Source: Perilla frutescens (taxonomy: Eukaryota; Streptophyta; Magnoliopsida; Lamiales; Lamiaceae). From it: a stretch of DNA of 64,000 nucleotides. The notes under the pieces were generated by a model. It made no database searches and was not told the origin of the DNA. It was given only the letters and a program-made list of their open reading frames with translations. The position numbers were made by a program, and so were the translations under genes. The DNA lies in the NCBI GenBank assembly GCA_026008535.1, contig BRKX01000006.1, positions 34,584,664-34,648,663 of the forward strand, read 5' to 3'. The stretch's first letter is position 1. The number at the start of each line of letters is the position of its first letter. Below are positions 47,715 through 58,583 of this stretch, one piece after another.

Positions 47715-48725
47715 TGTAGTTCCTAGAATCATGACTACATTTTTTGTTACACTTATCGCAGGTCCTTAAAGGGTTCTTTTTGCATTTGGTGTTCGCATCT
47801 TCTTTTGATTTTATACGACTTCCACTACCTTTAGTCTTCACAAAGTCAGGTGGAAGCATCTCAATTTCACTATGTGCGGACAACCCATAAAATTCAGAAA
47901 ATAATTGATACAGTCCTTGAATTTCTGAAGAACCCAGGAATAAGAATCAACATCCTCACCCGACATTAAAGCAGCCCCAAAGGTAACAAGCCTCCCATGA
48001 TTGTCCTTTCCAGTAAATGGTGCAAAAATCATTAAATACCTGTCAAACATATAAAAGATCACAAATCTCTGTTATTATAATGTCTTTCTCATCATAAACA
48101 AAAGACTATAATTTTAACATTGTCACCTACCAAAATATTCAAACATTAACTAACAGTGCTAAATAAGGCAATGGAAGTGTTAAAATTTTAACTACCAGTG
48201 CTAAAACAGCAGAATGCAAATGCTAAAATAATAAAACGTCAATGTTTGCCCTTGCACAGTTAAGAATAAACCTTTGATGTGAATGGTCTATATTTCTATT
48301 CAGATTCATAAACTCTTTGTGTGTATCCAAAACAAGAGAATGTGAATGTCTTTCTTCAAATAGTCCAACACTATACCCATCAGAACCAATATACTTCAAC
48401 CCTATCTTAGCCATGCAGTAAGTCCTCTTAGACACGATGTCTCTTTTTCTTTGAAGTTTGAGCAAAATCAACCGATGTGTTTTAAGTCCCTCGCGGTTGC
48501 ACAGAACATACTTCTAAGTTATAGTACCATCTTTAGACCTTTTTGTAGTAGACAAATGAATATCAAATCTACATGATGAAGCATAATCCTTGTAAAAGGT
48601 TATACCAGCATCCAAAGTAAAAAAAAAATTTGCCCAATGCAGGCTTCAAAGATGGTTCACAGTTAGATATGTAAAATTCAAAAAACCCAGGAGAAAACTC
48701 CAAAGTAGAGCCAGCACAATTTTCA
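47715..48725 (-). pseudogene. FAR1/FHY3-related MULE transposase, degenerate
   Basis: Minus-strand pieces in the right order: EFSPGFFEFYISNCEPSLKP near 48700; after a frameshift LDAGITFYKDYASS and DIHLST; after a stop KYVLCNREGLK; then the FAR1 DNA-binding part (48471-48223) with TYCMAKIGLKY, a GLFEERHSH motif and FMNLNRNIDHSHQRF; a gap; then the MULE core (48062-47838) with FAPFTGKDNHGRLVTFGAAL and SYSWVLQKF. The C-terminus near 47830-47715 has PPDFVKTKGSGSR and a zinc knuckle CDKCNKKCSHDSRN. Much of the DDE core is deleted and several stops are present. The family comprises MULE transposases from which the plant light-signalling factors FAR1 and FHY3 derive. Confidence 0.75.
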
Positions 48726-49223
48726 CATTAAAAAATATACACCTAATCATGTTATTGCTAAAAAAATATATTCTTCGATCATGCTAAAAATATTCACAGT
48801 AGTGCTAAAACTAATCTACAGCAGTGCTAAAACCTGTAATAGTAGTGCTAATCTATTAAAAAATTAGTCATGTTGTGATGCTATCAAATGTGCAGAGATA
48901 CAAGTACATATTAATAAGAAACCATAATCTGCAAAACTTAAAACACATGTTGATCGTGAAAATTCAAAAGTTAGACTAAATCAACTTCATCGACATTATT
49001 GAACAATTCTAAAACAAACCGGATAAAAAAAGCGTAGGAGAAGTACAACAAAATCCAGGAGAAAACTCCAAAGTGGAGCCAACGCAATTTGCACATTAAA
49101 AAATATACAATTAATCACGTTGATGCTAAAAAATATTCTTCGATCATGCTAAAAATGATCACAGTAGTGCTAAAACTAATCTACAGCGGTGCTAAAACTT
49201 GTAATAGCAGTGCTAATAATGCG
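48686..49223. repeat. Internal direct duplication in element D
   Basis: CCAGGAGAAAACTCCAAAG begins a segment at about 48688 and again at about 49052. Both copies continue through TTCGATCATGCTAAAAAT, CTAAAACTAATCTACAGC and GTGCTAAT, with a few differences. Period about 364 bp. Confidence 0.8.
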
Positions 49224-49877
49224 TGCATCGTTCAAATACTATGTTAACAAGAATTAATAAACTTCCAAAAATATAGTACATTACATGAACGAACACATCT
49301 ATCATTTAAATCTGGAAAAAAACATAACAAAAAAATTAAATTGAATGAACCTTTATGCTAATACCTGGAGTCTCCATAAAGAATTAAATTGAACTCTGAA
49401 TCTCCACCGGTATTTAGAAAGCAACGAACTAAAAAATTAATCGAATGAACCTCTGATAATCTGATCTCCAACGGTATTCAGAAAACAATGATTTCAAAAT
49501 TAAATGAATCTGAGAATTTGAGCTACACCGAAATTGAAAAAATAACAGATTGAAAAAAAACCCGATCTGATTATGAGAAAATCGATTTCCTAGTGTTGAG
49601 CACGAATGATTTGTATGATATCTTATATGAGAGAAATAAATTGTGAGAAGCAGCTGTTGAAAATCTAATAAGGAACCCTACCGCAAATCTAATATGAAAA
49701 TAGAAGAATTACTAAATTACTGTTATACTCCCATAGTACTTAAAGTTTCCATAAATATCAAAATTGCCACCGCATTACTTAAGAGAAACAACCGATCTGC
49801 ACCGTTCAAATGAAGAGGATTGATGGATGAGATTGATTCTTAGTTCTCACAAGGGGTGTAGTTCTCACTTGATCCCA

Positions 49878-49881
<4 letters not shown>

Positions 49882-49912
<31 letters not shown>

Positions 49913-50247
49913 TTTAAGAAAACTATGTTGATATAGATGCATACTTTTCTAAAGAAAAAGACTTTGTGAATAAAAATACGCCAATTTATTATTTATGGGA
50001 AGGAAAGCAATATTTTCATAAGTTTCAAGTCATCAGAACTCGGGCCAAGTTGAACATAGTTTGGTTGACCATTGAATTATGAAAGATTTTGAGGTTTGAA
50101 AAGAAAGCAGATGGGCCCTCGGCCCGTGAAACATATATATGACTTTCATCTCCTAGGAAATGCCCAATTTGGCCTTTTTATCAATATTCTTATTTTTGCA
50201 GTCTTCCAATTTCCAAAATCAGCAGACTACAATTCATACGTGTGTGC
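49882..50247. other. Short spacer between elements D and E
   Basis: A TA tract followed by about 340 bp of unremarkable DNA with one short chance ORF. No feature recognised. Confidence 0.5.
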
Positions 50248-50264
50248 ATATATATATATATATA

Positions 50265-51388
50265 GGGGAAGGATCAAATAGGAACCAATTTTCCTTGAAA
50301 GAACTTAGGAATCAATCCTAGTCTTAGATTTGATTAGATCTAATGACCATAATTTAGTCAAAGTAAGGTGGCAAACTTGTAATATTTGAGAACTTAATGA
50401 AAGCGGGGTTATTTTCGTAATTTAGAAATCATGTTATGTTTTTTCGGATTTTGAGCCTAATTCCCGGAATTAAATAGACAACACTTTAAAACCGTTGTCT
50501 TTTCTGGCATTGTATTAATATGCTAATATGAAAGATGTATATTGTTAACATCAACAGATTTTGTTGCTATCATGAGATAGACTCATATTGCTATCTTGAC
50601 GAGATCATAATATTAAATTAACACATATTAAACACCACACATATAACATTGGACCATATTTAAAATAATACTGTGTAATATGTGTAACATCATTCATACA
50701 TACAACATATTGCTAATATGTTAGAGAATATACACACTGCTAATATGTGACTATTAATTTGCTAATATGTTAGTAACACATTGCTAATATGTGAATAATG
50801 ATATACTAGCATGACTTAAATTCTCAAATATTACAAATTTTCAAAATAATATTAAGCATTGATAAAGTTATAATTGTTTATGAACTTAACTATATATAAC
50901 TCATACTTTAACTATTTTCTCATGAAAGCAACTTAAAATTCAAAGTCGTGCATAAAAAATTTCATGTTAGCAACATAAACACAAGATATGAGCAATATTG
51001 TGATATCATATTAGCAAATATCTGACAGTTACGAGTTGAATATACGTGAAAAATAGTTTTTTGTATTTTTCATCAATTTTTGCTCAAATAAACATATGCA
51101 TTATGGATCTTAAATGAAAGAGCATGAAAAAATCTTTAATTTGATATATTTTTTTGCGTAAATTGGATAAAAAACGAATAAGTTATGATTATTTAAAGTT
51201 TTTAGAAATTTTTTAAAAGATGATGTCATCACTTTATTAAAAAAAATCTGGAATTACCCCTTATAATTCGAATTTTACATATTTACAACTATGCCACCGC
51301 TTTTTTATCCGCCATGTCATCAAAATCCTTGAATTTGATTGGTTCCTAGGTTCCTTCAGGAGGGTTGGTTCCTATTTGAACCCACCCC
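50265..51388. mobile_element. Element E: MULE-like family, non-autonomous (1.12 kb)
   Basis: Left end GGGGAAGGATCAAATAGGAA and right end, in reverse, GGGGTGGGTTCAAATAGGAA. The inverted similarity extends about 60 bp. TA runs flank both ends (50248-50264 and 51389-51397). Interior with GCTAATATG motifs and no coding region. Confidence 0.78.
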
Positions 51389-51397
51389 TATATATAT

Positions 51398-52333
51398 GGA
51401 TGCATGTTACGATTCCTACTTTCATGTGATACGTAGGGCTCCTGCATATTCGACCACATTCTTATTTTGCACATAATATATATAACAAACATTTCAATAC
51501 ACTAGGTGTAAATAAGGTTTATTTCAGAGGGACGGACCAAATTGCGGATCAACCGGCCAAAAATCCAAAAACCGTTAAAATCAATATCAATTCAACACTA
51601 AGAAGTATCACTAAAAATTCCAAATGTATCACTTAATCCTTAAAAAATAACGAGTCTCGTACTTATCTTATACGAATCTATTTAGTTCAAACTGTGATTT
51701 TTTTCCATTCCAATTAACTTTTAGAGTTTAGGAGTTTAGGATTTTTTTAGGGTTCATGGTTTTTAGGGGTTTTTTTTAGTATTTTTTAGATTTTTTAGGG
51801 ATTTTTGTTTTTTTTTTTGTTTTTTTAGGATTTATGTTCTTTTTTCTAAGTTTTATTAATCTCAATTATCGATTATATTTAAGTTGAAAAAAATTAATTG
51901 TCGAGCGCAATGCATAAGCCTACGCGTTAGGGTCATGTGAGTGTATTGGGCGAGGCGCCGGATTTCAGAAAAAATCAAATTAATTCACTTTTAGGGTTTA
52001 TTAATTTTATTTTAGGGTATAAATTTGTATTTATTTCAAACAAATTAAATCAATTCATTTTAATTTTATGGTTTACTAATTTTATTTTAGAATATAATTT
52101 TTTTGGGAAAAAAACAAAAAGAAAATATAGAAAATTGATAAAAAAATAAAAAAAATATAAAACCAAAAAATCACTCAGAAAAAAAAAAATGACTGGTGCG
52201 GGGTCGCGTGTGTGGGCCACCCGTCTGATGTTGGTGCACATAAAAAGTTGTGCATGGAAGTGTTCCTCAATATATATCTATCTAGTCATGAAATCCGAAA
52301 AATGAATAATATTTTGCTCAAAAAAAAAAAAAT
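51398..52333. other. Intergenic, T-rich, no gene seen
   Basis: Includes a T-rich stretch with irregular TTTAGGG-like words (51720-51850) and A-rich runs. No ORF with protein-like character. Confidence 0.5.
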
Positions 52334-54215
52334 TAGGGTGTCAAGGTACGGCATACCTTACTTTTTTTTTGTCATACCTTATATCTTACCTTGATTTACG
52401 GTAGGACAAAAATCATACCATTGCCATACCTTTCCCTCTGGTATACCTTAGGTTCAGTATGACACATAGTGCATATATTTACCATACTTTTATTTCGGTA
52501 TACCTTATCGTACCTTAATTCGGTATACCTTACTGTAACCATATTTCGGTGCGTACCATACCGACATTTCACGGTATATCGAAATTATCGTTATATTTAA
52601 ATGTTTATGATGAACATATACTAAGTATTATAGTATTGTATATCATATCTCATTTTATTTTTAATTTTCTCAATAATTCATCATAACTTTTAGTGTAAAG
52701 ATTAAAGAAGAATATAAGATTATTATTTATTACATTAGATTTCACTTTGTTCATCAGTTTTTAGTTAGGAGTTTTGTATTAAATATATGAAATACAATAT
52801 TTTCCTAAATGTTTATGATGAATATATACTAGGTATTATAGTATTGTATATCATATCTCATCTTATTTTTTTTTTTTTTGATAATTCATCATAACTTTTA
52901 GTCTAAAGATTAAAAAAGAATATAAGATTATTATATATTACATCCGATTTCACATTGTTCAATTTTTAGTTAGGAGTTTTGTATTAAATTATATGAAATA
53001 TAATATTTTCCTAAACGTTTAAGTATCATAGCATTGTATGGCATATTTCATTTTATTTTAATTTTTTTGATAATTCATCATAACTTTTACTCTAAAATTA
53101 GAGAAGAATATAACATTATTATTTATTATATCAGATTTCACATGTTGTTCAATTTTTTAGTTAGGAGTTTTATATTAAATTATATGAAATATAATATTTT
53201 CGTAAATGTTTATGCTGAACATAATAAGTATGATAACATTGTATAGCATATTTCATTTTATTTAATTTTTTGATAATTCATCATAATTTTTAGTCTAAAT
53301 ATTAAAGAAGAATATAACATTATTATTTATTACATCTGATTTTACACTGTTCAGTTTTTAGGTAGGAGTTTTGTATTAAATTATATGAAATATAATATTT
53401 TTCTAAACTTTTATGATGAACATACTAAGTATTATAATATTGTATATAATATCTCATTTTAGTACATTTTTCTTTACTATTCATCATAATTTGAAGTCTA
53501 AAATTTAAAAATAAAAATAAAAGATTATCAATAACATTTGAATTCAAATTGATCAATTTGTAGTTATAATTGAAGTATTAAATTATATGAAATTTAATAA
53601 ATTTCAAAACCTTCGTAATAAACATACTAAGGCCTAAATATTATATTATTGAATAGTATATCTCATTTTCTTTAAAATGTTTAGACAATTCATCATAACT
53701 TTTAGTTTAAAGATTGAAAAATGATATAATTATTATTTATTACATTTGATTTCACACTGTTTGATTTTTAATTATTATTTAATTATTAAATTATATTAAA
53801 TATTATTTGTTGTGAACTTTACGATGAACAAACTACGTATTATATTTTTATAAATATATCTCATTTTCTTTTAATCGTTTTAATCATTCTTATTAACTTT
53901 TAGTTTTAAAAATTGAAGAAGAATAAAATATTATTATGCATTGCATAATTTAATTTATCTTTTATTCTATTGAAATAATTTTATATCTTATAATTTACGT
54001 ATAAATGATTTTATTTTAATTTTAATTGATTATTTATTTTAACTTTTAATTTTATTGATCGAAAAAATAGAAGGTTATTGTTTATTGCATTTAATTTCAA
54101 ATAGTTTATTTTTAGTTATAATTTAGGTATTAAATTAAATATCAAAACATAACTTTTATGACAAACTTACTAAATATTGAATTATAGATATGAAAAACAT
54201 ACATATATATACATA

Positions 54216-54250
<35 letters not shown>

Positions 54251-54516
54251 TTCGAGTACCGATGTGCCGGTATTTACCTTCACTTCGACATATACCGTGG
54301 TACGATATATACCGATATATGACGGTATACCGAACTTTCGGTATATGCCGATATACCTTAATTGTTGAAAATTCATACAATTATCTTATCGTAAAATTCC
54401 GATAATGTATCATACCTTACCGAAAAATCAGTATACCGTAAATATCGGTATCTTCAGTATTTTTTCAATACGATATAGATTGTATTCTAATATGATGGTA
54501 GTTTTTACCAGCTCTA
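52334..54516. mobile_element. hAT-like element built on a ~200-bp tandem repeat
   Basis: Left end TAGGGTGTCAAGGTACGG and right end, in reverse, TAGAGCTGGTAAAAACTACC. Subterminal zones on both sides are full of GGTATACC/CGGTATA words (52345-52580 and 54250-54460). No transposase ORF. The flanking 8-mers (AAAAAAAT and AATTCGAA) do not match, so ends and superfamily are provisional. Confidence 0.5.
52599..54180. repeat. ~200-bp tandem repeat array, about seven copies
   Basis: Units recognisable by AAATGTTTATGATGAACAT start at about 52599, 52807, 53013, 53204, 53405, 53607 and 53813, diverging to the right. Each also holds a TTTGATAATTCATCATAACTTT block. Confidence 0.8.
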
Positions 54517-54906
54517 AATTCGAAGGCCAGAACAGTAACATTACGTTATTGAAGTAAGTTGTCACGGAGAATGTTTCATACTGAGAAGAAAAATTCTCAA
54601 GAAGAAAAGTCAATTAATTTCGAGAAATCCGATTATTAATCTTATAAACTTCAATGCCGTGACAAAATAACGTATAAATTTTCTTCCACTCGAAATCTTG
54701 GAGTACATTGTCAATTTGGTGATAGTAACCTGTTTGGAATTATCTATATATATTATCAATTCTAAAATAACAATTAATTTCAATGAAGAATTTGGTATAT
54801 CAGGTTAAAATCATGATAATCATTTTCATTATTTAATATATATTTAATTTATTTTATCAAAGTTGTCAAACCTGGATTGGACGGTAGCTCCTAATTATAT
54901 TTCTGG
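54517..54906. other. Intergenic, nothing recognised
   Basis: About 390 bp between the hAT-like and CACTA elements without ORFs or motifs. Confidence 0.5.
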
Positions 54907-54929
54907 GCCCATGATAAAAAAAGCGGCTT

Positions 54930-55320
54930 TTAGCGACGGATAACTATCTTTCGCTCCTAACGATAGACTAACGATGAAAACCTCATCGTTAACATTTTCA
55001 GGCTTAAAACTTGACGGGACTTGTTCGCGCTCAAATATAACGACGGATCTACGACGGAATATTTGTCAGTAATCTTAACGACAGATGTTTTCCGTCATTA
55101 AAATTTCATTTTTAAATTATGAATTATTATTATTAGTTAACGACGGATAGTAATCCGTCGTTCATATTTTTTTTAATTTTTAATTACTTTTTAATATTAA
55201 CGACAGACTATTTCTGTCATTAGTATTTAATTTTTTTATTATTATTTAATTTTTAAATATAACGATAGATTAGTGTCCATCGTAAGATTGCGACGGAATA
55301 ATCCATCTCTAGTCCGTGGG
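54930..55320. repeat. CACTA left subterminal repeats
   Basis: Repeated CGACGGA / TCCGTCG words in both orientations, spaced tens of bases apart, a hallmark of CACTA ends. Confidence 0.85.
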
Positions 55321-55369
55321 TAAAAATTAAAAAAATTCTGGATATCAGTTTCCCCTTTCTTCCTCCCCG

Positions 55370-55604
55370 CTCATTGGCCTAATTTCTTCCTCCTCTCTCC
55401 CTACCGTCACCGTGTCCCTGACCAGCGCCTCCCCTCTCTCTCCATCTCTCCCTCTTCCTCTTCTTTTCCTCTCTCTCCATTCCTCTCTGTCTCACATCCA
55501 CTGAAGCACGCCGTGCCACCTCCTGCCGCCCAGCCTCCCACCGCAGCACGGCGAGGGCCGCCTGCCGCAGTCCTCGCCGCCATCGGAGTTCCTCGTCGCC
55601 GCCA
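55370..55604 (+). other. C-rich leader exon of the CACTA gene
   Basis: A CT-rich then GC-rich block ends CGCCGCCAG before GTAAGT (donor at 55604/55605), unlike the AT-rich surroundings. Probable 5' UTR exon or promoter-proximal exon. Confidence 0.45.
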
Positions 55605-56038
55605 GGTAAGTATTACACATTACTTATTAATTATTGCATTATATTATATTAATTATTTTATTAATTGATAGTCCATTTTTCTTCAAAGTTTTAAGCATAC
55701 TAAATCGTCTCTTCAAAAATATATAGGGCTTCGCTTCTTAATCTAGTTGTATTAGTTAGTTCAAGCAGAAGCTGCTTAAGAGCTGCAACAAGCCTGCAAA
55801 GACAATTCAATCAAATTTAGGTATAAAATTAGGACTGCTAGAAAGTGAGCTATAACTGTGACGTATTCAAAATGCTAACTAACCAAATATATTAATTATG
55901 AGATAAAATTAATATAATATGCTCACAAAAGAATCATATATAGAATAATTATAATTAATTTAACTTAGTGTAAGCTGCATGAAAGGCAGAGTCCCACTAA
56001 CACCACATTCTATTTATCTAGCTAGCTTTATAAATTAA

Positions 56039-56079
<41 letters not shown>

Positions 56080-56810
56080 TATGTGTGCGTGCGTGTGTAG
56101 ATATGCATATGATGTATCGAGAAAGAATGGCAGAGAGTAAAATATCACTAAAGAGTTCCGATAGCATGTTATTTGTTAATTGTATGCTAAGTATAAAAAT
56201 TATATTAAGTGTGTTTATATTAGAAGGTTGATTACTATGTCAAGTATACCAGGAAAATATATGTTAAGATGAAAATTATGCTAAGTATGTTTACATTAGA
56301 AGTTCAAAATTATGTTGATCATGCTAGATTTCTAAAAATGTGTTAATTATGAATGTTGTTTAATTTAATATATGTTGTGCCTTTTGTGTGTATATATTAT
56401 TGATTCCAATGGGATGAGGCCCCTAAATCCATCTTTAGCTTGTTTAATTTGAATGGGATGAGGCCCCTGATCCCTCTTTATATTGTTGTTGTTGTTGATT
56501 ATTTTGGTATTGATTACTTACTAAGTAGATGAACATAGATTAATTAGCCTAGAGTCGAGAACTTGAGACTAGGATTTTCACATAGGTGCTGCCGAAATTT
56601 TGAAAAATTTTATTTAAATTTTTTTATCAATTATTGATTGAATTGTTGGTATTGTTTGATTAAGTGGTGGAACATAGATCAATTAACGTATAGTCGAGAA
56701 TTTGGGACTAGGATTTTCACATAGGTGCTACCGAAATTTTGATTTTTTTTTAATTTTATTCGAAACTTGATTAATTAGATAAGTTTTCGACCAACTTCTC
56801 ATCTAACAAT

Positions 56811-58112
56811 GAGCGCTAATCGTGATTGGATGTACAAATGATATGGGGCTAATGGGTGTTTAAATCCGGATTTTCTGAATGGACTTGAAAGCTTCATCAA
56901 ATTTGCTGCTAGTATGCTTGCGTTCATGGATGGAGATAAAATTAAGTGTCCGTGTCGTAGATGTGATAATATTCCCTTTCAAAATCAATATACGGTTCGG
57001 TTGCACATTGAGAAGCATAGGTTTGTGAAAAATAATCAGTTGAATTACTATTGTTGTCTGTTTCTTATGCAGAAATTGTTCACATGGGAGCCCTACTTGG
57101 ACGAGGTGGTGCGTCAGCTGTGGTTTTCGAAGGCGGCCGAGAGATATATAGATATGATCTACACCATCAAGAAGGGTAGGAACATGAAGAGGCTGCCATA
57201 CATTCCTTTAGAGGTGTGGCCTGTTTGGTTGACCTACTGGGAGAGTGATGAGTCGAAGAAGAAGTCCCGTATTAATTCAGAGAACAGGAGGTCTGAGCCT
57301 GATGGACCAGGGACGGGCATGATCACACGTAAAGGAGGGTCCAGATGTGTCGTGCAACATGGAGATGATTTGATAATTATTTTTATATATCCAGTTATTT
57401 TAATTTATGCAATTCATTTAAATGTATTTAACCATTTATGTTAATTGAGTAGTATGTTAATTGAGTAGTCGCAGGTTCAGGGACTTCCAGACGAGCAAGT
57501 TGGATGAGAATTATTTTTGAGACTCCACTGTGATAAGAATGGAGTCTTCACTGATAAGAAGAGCGAGCGACTTGCTGTAAGTATTGAATTTATAAATAAT
57601 CTTTAGTATAATGAATTTTTTATATTTAGTTAATTAACGACTTGTTGTGTTTAGGCAGAGGTGTACCAACGAGCTGCGAAGTTAAGCCAACCAAATCCAG
57701 GCACTGATGAGGTGCCTCAGGTGGATATGACTGTTCTTTATCTAGATTCGCTTGGAGGGATGAACAAGAAGAAACACGTCTTCTGCACTGGCAATCGGTC
57801 ACACTTATACAGTGGCAACAACAGCAGTAGCATTATCCGTTCATGAGCCACCTCGCAGCCCTTGTTTACGAAGGAGGCCTTCACGCAGCGTGTTGATGAG
57901 ATGCGGGCCCAGATCCGGGATGAGATCAGGTCCGAGATTCGGGACAAGATCAGGTCCAAGATCCGGGATGAGGTCAGGTCTGAGATCCAGACCCAGATCT
58001 AGCAGCTGCAGGCATAGATGGAGGCCTAGATGCAAGCTAGAATGCTGGCCCAGTGGGCCCAGATGTTTGCTAGATTTGGCCAGCCTCCACACCCTCTTGC
58101 CCCTGCCCTCTG
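56811..58112 (+). pseudogene. Fused CACTA protein: TNP2-associated domain plus Transposase_24 type
   Basis: The start ATG at 56811 is followed by RDWMYK and a TGA. The frame continues with LNPDFLNGLESFIKF, MDGDKIKCPCRRCDN and YTVRLHIEKHRFV, the zinc-binding Transpos_assoc domain found at the TNP2 N-terminus. The same frame runs on (to 57444) into YIDMIYTIKKGRN, YIPLEVWPVWLTYWESDE and SRINSENRRSEPDGPGTG, typical of the second CACTA protein (Transposase_24). Further exons lie at about 57476-57578 and 57656-57846 (LGGMNKKKHVF). A charged repeat follows (57880-58112; [14 protein letters not shown]) with two or three TAG stops. The whole TNP2 catalytic core is missing, so an internal deletion joined two genes. 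Confidence 0.75.
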
Positions 58113-58380
58113 ATGACTAATACAGTATTTATATTGGAATAATTATATTTTATTTGTGAATTTGTGATTTAATGCATTGTATTTTTATTATTAGTATTTG
58201 ATTTATAATATTCCATTTTAATTTATTTATATAATATTAAAATGTGAATTAAAAAAAAATACTAGCGACGGACTAGCGACATATCATATTTCCAGGATTT
58301 AACGAAGGACTCATGTCCATCGTTATATTATTGCTGTATTTAACGATGGATTTATATCTGTCGCTAGTAGCGATAGAATT
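58113..58380. repeat. CACTA 3' region with subterminal repeats
   Basis: A short AT-rich 3' UTR-like part, then CTAGCGACGGACTAGCGAC and related words up to the copia insertion at 58381. Confidence 0.7.
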
Positions 58381-58583
58381 TGTCAATTTGTAGAGTTGTC
58401 ATAGTTAGGAAGATGAAATCGAGAGTAAAATTCTTGTATTGATTTTCTTGTATGTTTACAATAGAGATCATAAAGCCCTTTTATTGAGAGATTATTACAT
58501 TACATAAGGAAATAAATATTATATTCTAGGGTGGATCAATTAGATCCCAATTTATTTGTTTTATTGATTATTTCCTTTTGACA
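58381..58583 (-). repeat. 3' LTR of the short-LTR copia
   Basis: 203 bp; on the plus strand starts TGTCAATTTGTAGAG and ends CCTTTTGACA. Confidence 0.93.

Larger units (their letters stand above)
46836..49881 (-). mobile_element. Element D: MULE with decayed FAR1-type transposase (3.05 kb)
   Basis: The left end has GAGAACCGAGAACCAATC and the right end, in reverse, GAGAACTAAGAATCAATC. Both abut TA microsatellites (46788-46834 and 49882-49910). It is the only copy in the window with most of a transposase gene (minus strand, 48725-47715). Both flanks of the gene carry TTAGCATTA / TGCTAAAA motif arrays. A ~170-bp segment is duplicated inside (48686-48851 and 49050-49223). The gene is broken, so it is no longer autonomous. 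Confidence 0.75.

Noticed and set aside
51720..51850. Possible interstitial telomere-like TTTAGGG repeat
   Set aside because: The words are irregular, without a steady 7-bp period, in a generally T-rich stretch.
52326..54524. An 8-bp target duplication for the satellite-bearing hAT-like element
   Set aside because: The flanking 8-mers do not match, so none is claimed.
57812..58120. Arg/Pro/Ser-rich ORFs on both strands
   Set aside because: They are alternative frames of the charged coding repeat of the CACTA protein.
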